A stretch of 64,000 nucleotides of DNA from Glebionis coronaria (lineage: Eukaryota; Streptophyta; Magnoliopsida; Asterales; Asteraceae). The stretch spans positions 78,037,696 to 78,101,695 of the forward strand of contig CM046878.1 in assembly GCA_025667525.1 (NCBI GenBank). The letters run 5' to 3'. Both the position numbers and the translations under genes were made by a program. This document shows positions 1 through 11,535 of the stretch, piece by piece (the first letter of the stretch is position 1; each line of letters starts with the position of its first letter). The notes under the pieces are model-generated. The model was not told the origin of the DNA. It searched no databases and worked only from the letters and a program-made list of their open reading frames with translations.

Positions 1-302
1 GTGGTGTTCGTGATTTACTTTAGTTATACATGTTTATGATTTATTGAATAAAGCCACAAACATAAAGTCTTGGAAGACATATAAAATAAAGTAAGACATT
101 AATGTATTATCTCTTTTGTTAAGACATATACATGGAGTCATTTTCAAATGACTTTAAACGTATGATGGAATTATAACTTTTGTTTTTTAAAGATATAAAA
201 TGAAGTGACTTTGTATTAGAAGTACTTGAGTTATAAAGCATGCAAAATGGTTAGGAAATATATTATACCATTAAGATGATTTAGTTGGTATATAGGTAAG
301 CC

Positions 303-393
<91 letters not shown>

Positions 394-3212
394 CTTAATA
401 TTTTTAAGATTGACTTACAATATTTTCCTAAAAAAAATACATCATTGTTATGGTATGTTCATTAGGAAAATCAAACTCTCAATATGATGGTGATGTTTGA
501 TACAAGATAACTATATCTTCCTTTTCTTCCAAAACGATATCAAGGTTAGAAAGTTGAGTATGACTTGAGCTAAGAAGATTAATAAGATACCATTATATAT
601 GGAAAGTGATGAATCACGTTATATCTTAAATGAAGTTCGGATTTTGATAAACTACTTATGAAGTGGATTGTTTAGAAAATAAAGAGTATGAAACTGTCAT
701 TGTGTTTTGTAATGTCCCATATAGATAACGTTGGAGTGTTGATCTATTTGCTATGTATTTAAAGAGTAATTTTAAGTTACTAAAAGCAAGTGGGAGTTTT
801 GATATTGAAAGATAAAATTACAAGATACATAATCTTCTGGAATTCACTAGTAATTATCATGAGGTAGGCGTGTAAATGCAAACACTCAAGATAAAGGAAT
901 TACGTCATAGGTCCGTCAGGATATCTCAGATATGAGATTTATATGCTGGGAGTCATGAGTTACAAATAATTGTTATGATTTGTTGCCAAATATTGAATTG
1001 GGTAAATTACTCATACTATGAACGTTATAGATGTTGTCCAATAAGATAATCAATTTTAGATTTGTTTTATCTTAAATAGTTTGACTAGAAATTGGAGATG
1101 AGTTTCGTCAAAGGAAGAAAAACGTCAATTGTGGTGGTTTAATCTTTGTGTCGAAATTATATGGACAAAATTGTACACATATTTAATGTATGTATTATGA
1201 ATAGATTATTAATCACACTTCAGTAATTAGTTGTGATTGAGTATTCTTTCCTAAACACATTAAATATATAAAGATTTTGATGGTCATATTTTAAATTGAA
1301 AAATTGGGATATGTATGAACTATTTCTTAAATGACTACTTGAGGAAGGACTTAAGTAATCGAAATGAGTTTATTACTTCAAAATAAATCTTTGCAAAAAT
1401 ACAAAATGCAATTATCCATTAATGGATAAAAGCATGCATCTAGGAGATTATACTTATGTTTAATTTGAAATCCAAGATTGGATTTAAATTTGAATAAGAT
1501 GATTTCTAAGTATTCCTAAAAGCTAGTGGGAGTATTATGGTTATTTTCTTAAATTATATATGTCAAATAGACATGTAAGAAAGTAAGATTTCATTCAAAT
1601 TAAATGTTGATTTGGTTTAGATTTGAGATGAAACTTTAATTTAAAGATTTAGAAAATAAGATATACATAACCTTGGAACAAATAATATTTGTTTGTTTAT
1701 GCAGTGGAAATACAACATAATATGCCATGTAGTAAATTTATATGGATATTTAGAACATGAAGAAATCTAAATCTGGTTTGAGAAACTCTCATGTGTGTCG
1801 TGTTGTATTTATATCATGCTTAAAATGCATGATGATTTGAATATATTGATCTATTTAAAAGTTATCAAATAACTTGTGTAATGAATATTCTAAAGGAATA
1901 TGTTTGATATAGAATAACATCATAAATCTTAGATTAGCTTCTATATTCAATGGATGAGTAATTTGTCAATGGTTGTGCAAATTATCATAGCCAACAAACT
2001 TGGGGGTTCGGTTGGAATCAAACATTACATAATAGATAACGTATTTATATCTTTTATGACAAGTTGTAAAACTTGAAAAGATATAATTGAGGTAACACTC
2101 AATATTAGTCATGGGATCTTTGGAGATGACATGTTGATTAAAGTTTCATTATATATTAAAGAATTAGAATACTTTGAAACTTTAAATATGTTTTGGAAGT
2201 TTAGGAAATTGGTGATCAAGGATGTTTCACAATTTTGATACTATGTGGCAATATCAAACTATTTGAATGCACATATACAAGAATTTCAATTAATTCAATT
2301 CTTGAAGAAAGTATTCTCAAAATTCCAATAGGTCAAGATTGGTTATTTAATGCTTTGCCAAACAAGTGTGAATGTTATTGCTAGAGGCATGATGCATGTA
2401 CCAATTTTATGCATTGATCTATTTTGGTATTTAGCTATAAAGGATGTTTAAGACATTATTGAATTGATGAAATAAAGACTGAGTTTCTTTTATTTTCTGT
2501 TATTTGATTTCGTATCCTATTTTACATATTTTAATCCATGAATATCATGATATTTCTAAATGTCCTTTGTCGATTAATAATATAGGAATATTATTAAACT
2601 AAGACAATTCAAAATAGTGACAGGGTATACTTGAAAGTATATTGGTCAATTTTGGATGATATTTGATGAATCAAATATTGGACTTATCCCAACTATATAA
2701 TTTTACTTTATGGATCTTTGTCATCAAGTAAATCATAAATAGTTATCCTTAGACATGAGATACCAGGAAACTATCGTGGATCTAGTTCATTTCTGTGATA
2801 TAATCTAACGCTAAACGTAACTGGTGGCTATAAGGGTTATTTTCAGAAGTGTTGCAAAATTCATAAGTTTTGCTTGTAGTCAATATGGGATTTGTTTCTT
2901 TCAAAATTATTTTGAAGTATAATACAGTTGGGCCCCTCGGGGGAGTGGTAAGATATTTGTGCGGTCGCACCCAAATTTGTTTTGGTGATCTTGCTATATC
3001 AGTAAACGAGAAACAGAATGGTTAATGTAAGGAATGACTGAGATCCATATCCTATTAACTTTGTATTTGAAATGAAAGGATAATAATAATGATAGTAAAT
3101 CATTACAAGGTTTTATCCAAGAGACCTTACTCGAGATCGGACTAGGGCATTGGCGTGTAACTAGACGCTAACCAATGTGATCACGATATCTTGAAATATG
3201 TCCAAGTGGGAG
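1..3212. other. AT-rich gene-free region, probably decayed element interior
   Basis: I find no reading frame of useful length and no recognisable domain here. The stretch is strongly AT-rich and ends at a short purine run (AGTGGGAG, near 3205) that could be the polypurine tract of the LTR-like segment that follows. Similar AGTGGGAG runs occur near 790 and 1523. The likeliest reading is the interior of an old, possibly non-autonomous LTR element whose 5' end lies outside the window. This is inference, because no protein similarity survives. Confidence 0.35.
306..389. repeat. (AT)42 microsatellite
   Basis: An uninterrupted run of 42 AT dinucleotides, 84 bases long. It sits in gene-free AT-rich DNA and has no visible link to any element boundary. 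Confidence 0.97.
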
Positions 3213-4090
3213 TTGAAAGTTTTATGGACTTATATTTAAATAGTCGTGTGTTAGGATCGAACTCGGGATTACGGGATTGCACACATTACGTAAAGGGTTA
3301 ATTTATTTAGTAAATATATTAATTATATTTATTAAATTAAACCGAAGCTTAACTAACGATCGTTAATAATTAAAAGTTAAGTATAAATGACCGTTATGGA
3401 ATTAAATAGAAGAGAAAAGAAGAAAAAGGAAAAGTTCTAGAAACCCCATGTGGGTGGGTTTGGGCTGACAGCTAGAAGGCAAAAAAAGGGGAAAGGAAAG
3501 ATTTTCTTTCCTAATTGGTTTATTGCTTTGAGAATAAGATTTTTCCAAGGCCTATATAAACAATCCCAAAGCCTTCATAATTTTTATCCCATTCTCTTTT
3601 CTTTCTCTCTTCCTGCGACTAAAACCAAAGGCAAACACCCTCTTTAGGGTTCCTTTTAACCTTTGGTTTTGGTTTCTTTGTTTGATCAAACTCTAAAGGA
3701 AAAACACCTTTTTTAGGGTTCCTTTTATCCTTTGGTTTTGGTTTAGCAATAATCTAATCCTAGCCCCTCTCTAGGGTTGTTGGGTAGATATTCCACAAGT
3801 GTAGAAGCTTGGTTTACACGTGCTAGAATCACGGTTAACTCGTTGTATTACGTGTGTACAAGAACGTAATGTAGTCTAACTTTAGACTACATCTTTGTAG
3901 TGTTCGTCATAAACCCTAATTGATGATTCGTTGGCGATCTTGTGGATCTTCGCTAGGATAAAGGTATGTAACCCTAATTCGATTAATTATAATTGTGTTA
4001 TTATTATGATCTTGTTAAATCGCTTCCGCTATATGTGCTTTGATCCATATTAGGATTTTTAATAATTGTTATGAACTTCATAAACCTTCA
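3213..4090 (+). mobile_element. Putative decayed 3' LTR (Copia-like)
   Basis: The segment follows a purine tract (AGTGGGAG), contains a good TATA box (TATATAAA, 3553-3560) followed by a pyrimidine-rich leader, and later has CGCTTCCGCTATATG, a phrase common near the ends of plant Copia LTRs. A 41-bp stretch beginning ACACC, then TTTAGGGTTCC and TTTGGTTTTGG, occurs twice (3635 and 3704, 69 bp apart). No second LTR copy exists in the window, so the ends are uncertain and a TG/CA boundary cannot be confirmed. It abuts the truncated PARG pseudogene and may have removed that gene's 3' exons. Confidence 0.4.
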
Positions 4091-4189
4091 TTAACTTCCC
4101 TAGTTATAAGTAATTTGCATTAATATTTTAGCATAAATAATCAGCCGTAAGAAACATTTATGAAGTCTAAAAAAGTATGGTAAGTATAC

Positions 4190-5625
4190 CTCATGAGAAA
4201 TTCATGTCTATATTGTCTCTTTCCAGGGTGGACTAAAGCATCGATTGCGATTATTCTGGTTTTACGTCTTCCCATAATATCAGAATCTTTCTTATCCAGA
4301 AAGTCACCAGAAAAACGAAAACAAGAAGCATAACTATAAGGATAAAAATAGCAGATGTATTAGATACGCTATTCTAAAATAGAGTATACTCATAAAGCAA
4401 AGAAACCATTCAGTAATTACCCTGTATAATTAGAAAATCTTTCAGCACCAACAGCTTCTATAGCCTCGTTGTCTGCCATACAAGGCAAGAAAAGCATTCC
4501 AGCTATTAATATTGGATTGATCATGAAACGAATCTCTTCCTAAAATAAATAATGTAAGATGGTATCAGAAAAATCTAACAAATATTTACCAAAAGATGCA
4601 AACAACCCGAAAAGCTACAGAATTATAAGGCGATGAGATTTAGGCCTATCCGGAATAGAGATAAGCACACCTGAACACAACCTCTAGATAGAGCACCACC
4701 ACCTAAGTACTCATTTGCAAAATCTACTTCAAGAGCTTTCTTTGACTGATTCTCTATTAAACCCGAACCGCAAATCTGTTAAATAAAAGATTATAAGCAA
4801 AGCTAAACAACAGATATATTCAAACAATAAAGTTCTTTTGAACCATACCTCAAACTGGAAAAACGGGACGACATATTTACCCCTGGATTCAGCCTGCGGG
4901 TAGGGAATGCAGTTGATAGCTTGATCATCTACAAGCACTTTTCTCTCGAACGAGACATTTGCTACTGGCATACTTGAACAAATTCTCTGAAAATAATGAA
5001 TAATGCATTTTATCTTGTTCTCTTGTTTCTCATTAAAGTTGTCATATAGGCTCCTGATGACATTAAGATCATTTATAAATATCAGTAGCGAGTTGATTAT
5101 AAATGTTAAACAAGTCTCAACTACATTGTATTATCATATGGTGCTAGTTTATACAGACACAAATATTGAAATGGTTTGGGAGAAAACTATTAAAATACAT
5201 ACGCAAATAGATGGTGGAAGTTGATCAACGGAAGATGGTTGGCACCTCTACTATTGTTTAGAAACATACAAAGAAAGCGCAAGCAAGAAGACCGCCGATC
5301 AGTTCCTGTGTCATTGATAATTAATATAGGTATCAGACTGCATATTTGACATAAAAAGTTTCATGTAACCTTATACACCGAGTGTATGATTTGCATACCT
5401 GGCTAAGTAAAACAATGCCAGACTCTTGAGACTTCAACATGCGAAGGCCCGTTTGGAGTCCATTCCTACCACCGATACACGTAACTGAATCTACATTCTT
5501 ATAGTGAGCTTCTAACATTGATGAAGCCGCAACAGCAAATCAGCCGTAGCTGGAAGTACATCTCCAAACCATTTATTAGCTTAAGCACGCGACATCAGTT
5601 GTTCATAAACCGTGCACACTCTTAA
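4190..5625 (-). pseudogene. PARG: Poly(ADP-ribose) glycohydrolase (PARG) pseudogene, 5' and 3' truncated
   Basis: PARG removes poly(ADP-ribose) chains from proteins in the nucleus. Reading the minus strand, six exon-like blocks are visible: about 5625-5399, 5305-5224, 5053-4849, 4775-4671, 4539-4421 and 4333-4190. Most are bounded by GT/AG sites. They encode the helical accessory region (LEAHYKN, GLRMLKSQESGIVLLSQ, KIKCIIHYF) and then the catalytic core: [19 protein letters not shown], the GGG-X7-QEE signature reading across one intron, EEIRFMINP, and KTRIIAIDAL. The catalytic signature is intact. The copy is broken by a TAA between SRA and ANKWFG, by a one-base deletion before the LEAHYKN block, and by a stop after LLACAFFVCF. 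All exons beyond KTRIIAIDAL are missing at the junction with the LTR-like segment, and the first exons are also missing. Retained introns show a DNA-level duplicate, not a retrocopy. Confidence 0.88.
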
Positions 5626-5804
5626 ATGTCCAAAGAAATTATCTAAATATTGTGTTTGCACTACACTTATATGGTAAAGGTGTTTGGCAAACCAACAAGA
5701 AAATTGGTTATGCGGGTGTTTTGAATTGCTTATTATTTTCTGCCTCAAAATATGCAGGTAAAGAGAAAATTCTAACATTCTCATTTCTTCTCATACACTA
5801 TAGC

Positions 5805-5907
5805 TATTAGCTGGATGATTATAAATCATTATCAACATTAGGTGTATTTCCTTATATTGGTTTCTATGATAAGTATTCAGTTGTATTTCCTTATATAGAC
5901 TCTAGCC
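5805..5907 (+). repeat. TRIM 5' LTR
   Basis: A 103-bp terminal repeat. It contains an internal duplicated phrase, GTGTATTTCCTTATAT and TTGTATTTCCTTATAT. Confidence 0.82.
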
Positions 5908-5918
5908 TGGTATCAGAC
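5908..5918 (+). promoter_or_regulatory. TRIM primer-binding site
   Basis: TGGTATCAGAC directly follows the 5' repeat and matches the 3' end complement of initiator tRNA-Met for ten bases. Confidence 0.8.
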
Positions 5919-6328
5919 AGTTATTCGAGCTCTAGGTACATAACCCACCACCAAAGAGTTATCCTCTGGTCATCGATTTCTCACTGATGATTCAGAGGGA
6001 TCCCGCTTAAATTTTTTTTCGCTTTGTTATTTTTCATAAGCAGGCTTTCTTTTTTCAAATAAATCCCAACATCATTGTCTCATCATCATTATTCTTGTTT
6101 TACGTCCAGAAATCATTGCCATTTTTCGAAATTAGTTGGTCAAAAAATGTCGCTTCAACCTAAAGGCATAGCAAGCCATGACGTAAAAAAACGTCACGCA
6201 AAGGAGGAAGCCGCAAGCAGTCAGCAACTATGCCGTCGAATACAATTATTCTTATGTCTCAACAAACAAAGAAAATGATCGGAAAAGAGGCTTTCAACAT
6301 ATGTTCCAGTTTGTCAACTGCGGGGGAG

Positions 6329-6431
6329 TATTAACTGGATGATTATAAATCATTATCAGCATTAGGTGTATTTCCTTATATAGGTTTCTATGATAAGTAT
6401 TCAGTTGTATTTCCTTATATGGACTCTAGCC
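6329..6431 (+). repeat. TRIM 3' LTR
   Basis: Same length as the 5' repeat, with four transitions or transversions between them. It is preceded by the purine tract GCGGGGGAG at 6320-6328. Confidence 0.82.
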
Positions 6432-6448
6432 TAACATTATATATTGAA

Positions 6449-6487
6449 ACTAGACGATTACCCGCGCATAGCGGCGGAATTCCCTAG
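6449..6487 (+). other. Possible Helitron terminus
   Basis: A GC-rich patch ACCCGCGCATAGCGGCGG with a short CCGC/GCGG stem lies shortly before CTAG at 6484-6487, in otherwise AT-rich DNA. A hairpin close to a terminal CTRR is the known pattern of a Helitron 3' end, and ACCCGCGC phrases are also common just inside Helitron 5' ends. I could not find a matching opposite end, so this is only a candidate. It matters because several unrelated gene fragments lie nearby. Confidence 0.22.
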
Positions 6488-6519
6488 CGACATATAGTTA
6501 ACGATATGATAATTGATTT

Positions 6520-6735
6520 GGTGGTCGGACCGCTAACCAGTGTTTCGGCCGGGTTGAATCAGTGTTGAACCCGTGCCCGGTGTTGACCAGGTTGACCTGG
6601 TGGTTGAAGTTTGTGACCCGAGGACTCGACAGAATTGGCAAGGTGATCAAACCCGCGCCCCGGTGACTTATCAAGTTAACTCGATGGTCGAACTCGTGAC
6701 TCGATGACTCAGTGGATTGAACCGGCGATTAGGCG
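6520..6735. repeat. GC-rich degenerate GGTTGA/CCCG repeat
   Basis: About 215 bases of loosely repeated phrases such as GGTTGAACC, GTTGACC, GAACCCG and ACTCGATGA stand out by base composition from the flanks. The units are too diverged for a clear period. No coding potential is visible. Confidence 0.45.
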
Positions 6736-7047
6736 CAATTTTGGGTAGAAATTGACTACAATAAAGCATATTATGTCTAGCCGTATTTTTCTGTATAATC
6801 TATACAATAATAATCGTCCAACAATGTTTTTCTATGTACGATATAATTTTCATATAATTTCCATGTATTAAAACATATAATTTCCAAACATAGATATAAA
6901 TGTCCCAAGTTTCAACAACAGTTATTCGTATAATCTGATTTGCAATTTGTATAAACAATATGGTTATATCTATCGAAAAAGAAAAAGAAAATCTATCAGG
7001 TTATGGATGAACTTTAAGTTTTATTAAGCATATTAAAACAACAACAA

Positions 7048-7170
7048 TTATTCATAGCAGGTACAGATACGGTTGTATCAACCATTAAATGGGTTATGGC
7101 TGAATTGTTAAAGAACAACTAAATCATGGACAAAGTACAAGAAAAGCTAAAAAGGGAGATTAACTCCAAT
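7048..7170 (+). pseudogene. Cytochrome P450 fragment (I-helix)
   Basis: About 40 codons read LFIAGTDTVVSTIKWVMAEL, then LLKNN, a TAA stop, and IMDKVQEKLKREIN. AGTDT is the oxygen-binding I-helix motif (A/G)GX(D/E)T(T/S), and WxMAELLKN followed by M-KxQ-EL is the usual continuation in plant microsomal P450s of the A type. Neither the haem-binding cysteine region nor any other exon is visible nearby. It is a scrap with an in-frame stop, lying on the opposite strand to the neighbouring pseudogenes. The exact P450 family cannot be told from this length. Confidence 0.75.
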
Positions 7171-7383
7171 TTTATTATCTAATTTGACTAAAGGTTGCAC
7201 TCTAATACATTTAAACTTTGAAAGTTTTTTCTGAACTCACACTTGGATTATACAGTATATGCAAGATTCCAGCAAAGATATAAAATTCATAACAAGCCCT
7301 CTTAACTAAGATGTTCAGTCATGCCTGAGCCCTATATCTCAACAGCAATAGATGTGATCGACGGAGTACATGAGTCGGCATAC

Positions 7384-8625
7384 CTTATTTTCGCTCTTTT
7401 CCTGACTTGATCTCGTGCAAATATCCATGGGCGGTGCATGAACTCAGAGACAACATAAATAAAATTATCCTAGAAAATAAACACAAAGAAGGGATATCAG
7501 TAGACGATGGATAATAGATTAACTAATGTGGAAAACTTTTTAATGGTTGCATGTTGATGTTTAAATAGGACATACTTGAATCTCTGTAGGCAGGTTATCT
7601 GTGATATTCCATCTGGATACTATTTCGACTTTGGGATCATCATCTGTTTCATCAAATTTAATTTGAATTCCACCCTAGTTGTACTGTGATACAAAACTAA
7701 AATAGTTAATCCTTAATTAATCATATAAAGATAGCGCTATCAACTTAACAATGTGTTGTATATATTAGCTAACCTGGTCCATGAATAGCAATGAGTGCAA
7801 GAACTGCATGGGTTCAAGCTCAATCCACTCAAATAAGTCCCTAATAAACCAAGAAACTTAGAAATTAGAAAAAAAAATGAATACGCAAAAAATCATGTCA
7901 TATAAGAAAAATGCACAAGGAACAACCTTGTTTATATGGTTTTAAGTAAACTATCACAGTAAGATTTGGCTGCAAATAAGTCTGACTTTCTAGTGTCCAA
8001 AATTATCTTGGAAAATTGGCAAACACAATTGTGGCACCCAACTTTAGAAATCCGGCTAGCAGTAGTGCAAACACCTTTTGCATGACCTTTTGAAGCATTC
8101 GATGAAGAGGCAGGATCATGAAGTTTTGACCTTGGACTACATCACAAGACAAAAAGGAAATCCAACATAGTCAATGCAAAAAGAACAAGAATTTAGCAAG
8201 TCAGCAAACAGAATTACCTGTAGAGCCATCTGTATAAATGCTGCAGCATCGCATCAGCGTTTACATTTTTGGATGAAACTGCATCAGCAAGGCATCTTTA
8301 AATCAACTGTTTGAGAACACGAAATGCAGGTGAACAGAATGTGGCCTTGTCCAATCCTAACTGTTCACTTGGAAGATGTGATCTAGAAGCAAAATCATGA
8401 TCATACCCAAATAGGGTACCTCCCTCCATTTCATTTACTTGGTTGCTTTTTAGTAGAGTATTGACAGCTATATTGTGTACCTGTGTCCATTAGAAAATTT
8501 CTTTGAAAACTTTGATATGTTAATTATTTATTTAGTTTAAAATTAGCATAAAGAAATTTGCAAACCTTTATCTCAACACTAACTTTTACATATGCACCAG
8601 GATGAGTTATAACAGGCTGATTGAC
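7384..8625 (-). pseudogene. POL2: DNA polymerase epsilon catalytic subunit, C-terminal (DUF1744) pseudogene fragment
   Basis: Pol epsilon is the leading-strand replicative polymerase; its C-terminal half is an inactive polymerase fold containing DUF1744. Six exon-like blocks on the minus strand (8625-8567, 8480-8218, 8136-7927, 7840-7774, 7683-7576, 7469-7384) mostly have GT and AG intron borders. They read ITHPGAYVKVSVEIK, then HNIAVNTLLKSNQVNEMEGG, AFRVLKQLI, SPRSKLHDPA, SYCDSLLKTI, DLFEWIELEPMQFLHSLLFM, and KVEIVSRWNITDNLPTEIQ followed by VVSEFMHRPW. The order follows the family. Breaks include stops after KQLI and LLKTI, a TAG in place of a tryptophan in YN*GG, and frameshifts in the 8136-7927 block. 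The catalytic N-terminal half and the zinc-finger tail are absent. Confidence 0.85.
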
Positions 8626-8639
8626 CTATTTTCCTAAAA

Positions 8640-9540
8640 AATTTCTAATCAGAACATCATCGAACCACAAAATCTTAAGGGCTAAAAAGTACAATACTTC
8701 ATATATAAAGCAAGATCATTAAATTAAGCTGATCTCGTCTTAGTAACAAGTCTCTTCTTCATTAAACTAAGCTAACCTCGTTTGAATAACATCTCCCGCA
8801 TCAAAAGTGAGAGTGCCCCTTGAAATGGGTCAAAGTGGGTAAAAAACGACTAATATAATGTATTATTATTCGTTTTACCCACTTTCATTTGGTCCTTGTC
8901 CTGCTTTATATATTCGGCTGACTATAGCATTTGGCATCTAAGATGGATGAGGTAAACTAACTGTTATTTAAAATGTAATAATCACTTTTCCGCGACTAAG
9001 TGGTGTTTGGCATTGCGGACTAAATGTATTTATACTACAGTTAAGGGGATGCAAGTTTAATAAAGTGGTGTTTGTGACCTTTTTTTACTATAGTAGTTAA
9101 CTCTAGGGTGAACACATTGTATGTAATACTTATTTCAGAAAGATCCAAGAGCCACTCAACATGTTACTTGCATACATTGAATTTAACTGGTTACAAATAC
9201 TTATACATGGGCTTTGCAGGAAACATGAGTATTTTACCTTAGTAAAGTTAATCAAAGACGCTTGCCGCTCTTTCCTCAGATATTTTGCTTTGATACAACC
9301 TCTGTTGCCTTGCTTTTCTTAATCCTTTCCTCGATTTCAATGCAAATTATTGCCGACCACATTTGAATCAAAAGGCCTTCGGCTAGCTTTATCATGTTTT
9401 TCCCATAAAAACCTAAACAAACATAATAAATTGATATCATTATTCAAGTCAACGGCACGAGTAATAATCACATATCATGCACCCAATGTTAATCTCTAAC
9501 TCGATAGAAGAGTTTGGTGTGCCCGACCCTGCATAAACAA
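8640..9540. other. No confident gene; weak exon-like piece on minus strand
   Basis: A minus-strand stretch around 9400-9236 reads KNMIKLAEGLLIQMW and EERIKKSKATEVV and ends at a possible GT donor, but it contains stops and I cannot assign it. An imperfect inverted repeat (GGGTCAAAGTGGGTAAAA against TTTTACCCACTTTCATTTGG) lies at about 8826-8894. The remainder shows nothing I can support. Confidence 0.3.
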
Positions 9541-11522
9541 TGTTAGTGCAAATATTACGATGCTTTGTCGATATAATCTCTTTGTGTTTTGTTGATGACA
9601 AACGTATAATTCGCAACACATTATGTAAAATGTTAAGGTACTCGTAATCACTCAAGAATACATTTGTATACTTCTCTCGACACCTCCAAGATCGCATTCG
9701 GTATGAATCACTCAAGGTATGTACAAGCATGTCATTAACCTAACTAAGTGATCAAGGATTAATATTTTCTTAAAACTCACATTTAATCAAATGTGACAAA
9801 AGATTTTAATTAACTTTATTTTTAAGAAAATGTTTTATTAAAAAGAAAATGGAAATTTGAATTTGGCATATTCCATATGCCAAAGGAATATCATTTGAGG
9901 GTATAAACTACCCCAGATGGCATATCCCCACTAAAGGACAAATTTGCACGGACTCCGACACGGAGGTTCCTTAAAGGAACCCGTGGTTCCTTATTGATAA
10001 TGTACCGCGGGTGGAGATAAGGTACCGCGGGTATTTTTAACCGTTGCAATGTTGCCCTATATATAGTGGATCATTTCCAGCTTTTCTTTTAACCCTTTTG
10101 CACAGTTTCTTTCAAAAACCATCTTAGATCCTTGATTAGTTAGTTTTGATTAATCTTGTTTAAGATGTGATTCAATCTTCAATCTCCTCATCCTATCAAG
10201 TGCAAAGAGAAGAACACTATCATTACCATGATGTGTTGGGTTCACTACATAATGAAGATCTTTCCTTCTATAGATCTAAGTTATGTTTTTAGTCTTCCTA
10301 CTATGTATATGTAGAAGATCCAAGTGTTGGGTACACTTGGATGTGTTTGTAAGGGTAGAATATCCAAGTGATGGGTATCCTTGGATTAGGTGTTAGTTGT
10401 GTAGATCCAAGTCTTGTTAGTACTTGGATATAGTGTTAGAGTTATAGATCTAAGTGTTGTGTGCTTAGATCTATATGATTTATGTGTTTAGGCCATAAAA
10501 CACAAGGTTTGTTATGTTAGGCCATAAAACATAACTAGTGGGTAGATTAGGTTGTGTCTTGGTAGTTCTCACTAAACTCTAAAGTGATGTGGTTGTGTCT
10601 AGGTAGTTCTCACTAAACTATAAAGTGATGTGGTTGTGTCTTGTGAGTTCTCACTAAACTTTAAAGTGACTAGTAGTTGTGTTGTGTGAAGTTCTCACTT
10701 AGCTTCAAAGTGAAGAGTCGTGAAGATTGGTTCTAGCTTTCGATTAGAACTCGACATCTAGCCTTGTGTCATTAAATGGTGAAGTAGGCAACGTTGTGTA
10801 GATTGGTCCTACCTAATATTAGGATTCGACATCTAGCTTAGTGTCGGAAATGTGTAAGCGACGTTGTGTATGGTTTCTCCACCTTAAGGAGTTTGTTGAC
10901 TAGTGAAGTAACTCTCGAGTAAGGTGTACTCGAGAAGTGGAGTAGGGCGAAGAGGAGCTTCGTGACCGAACCACAATAAATCATCGTGTCGGTAACTTCC
11001 TTTACATTTATGTCTTTCCCTTTGTTGATGTATTTATAGTTGCATACTTGTGTTGTGTGTCTTTGTGTACATCACATAATCTAAACATCTAAGTTGCGGA
11101 AAAGCTATGGCTTAGTACGTGTGTGCTTCATGTTTAGATTATGGTCAAGTGTACATCACTTAGTCTAAACATCCTAGTTTCGGAAAAGCTTGTGCTTAGT
11201 ACGTGTGTCCTTAGAGTTTAGACTATTGCTTGATGTACTCTTGATTTGATGTACTTGTGTATTTTCTTACTTGTAGTATTTATCTCTCAATCAAACACAT
11301 CTCACATCTAGTCAAGATTGATAAGGAATTTGATACAAAGGATTGTTAAAGTTTCAAATTAACAATGTTGCTACGTCCACTGTCGGCGGTTCGTTATTGG
11401 ACCGGCGGTTCCTTATCAATAAGGAACCGCGGGCAGAGATAAGGAACCGCGGGCAGTGGATTGAGCCGAAATGTTTTGAAAATGAACTAGAAACTATTCA
11501 ACCCCCCCTTCTAGTTTCTACA
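9541..11522 (+). repeat. Element A 5' LTR
   Basis: This 1982-bp LTR has a TATA box near 10058 and two palindromic GGAACCGCGG modules (9955-10033 and 11384-11457). Between about 10318 and 10920 it carries a series of short perfect or near-perfect hairpins. It differs from the 3' copy at scattered sites, including changes that break individual hairpins. Confidence 0.92.
10058..10066 (+). promoter_or_regulatory. Element A LTR TATA box
   Basis: CTATATATA preceded by a GC-containing stretch and followed by a pyrimidine-rich region. The 3' LTR has TATAAATAG at 16907-16915 in the same place. Confidence 0.6.
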
Positions 11523-11523
11523 A

Positions 11524-11535
11524 TTGGTATCAGAG
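11524..11535 (+). promoter_or_regulatory. Element A primer-binding site
   Basis: TTGGTATCAGAG begins one base after the 5' LTR and matches the initiator tRNA-Met primer sequence used by most plant Copia elements. Confidence 0.88.

Larger units (their letters stand above)
5805..6431 (+). mobile_element. TRIM (terminal-repeat retrotransposon in miniature), 627 bp
   Basis: Two 103-bp direct repeats (5805-5907 and 6329-6431) differ at four positions and enclose about 420 bp of noncoding DNA. The 5' copy is followed immediately by TGGTATCAGAC, a primer-binding site for initiator tRNA-Met, and the 3' copy is preceded by the purine tract GCGGGGGAG. This is the full set of LTR retrotransposon signals in miniature. 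No gag or pol is present, so it would need enzymes from another element. The LTRs begin TATTA, perhaps a decayed TGTTA, and I see no target duplication, so the copy is old. It lies just upstream of the PARG pseudogene. Confidence 0.82.
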
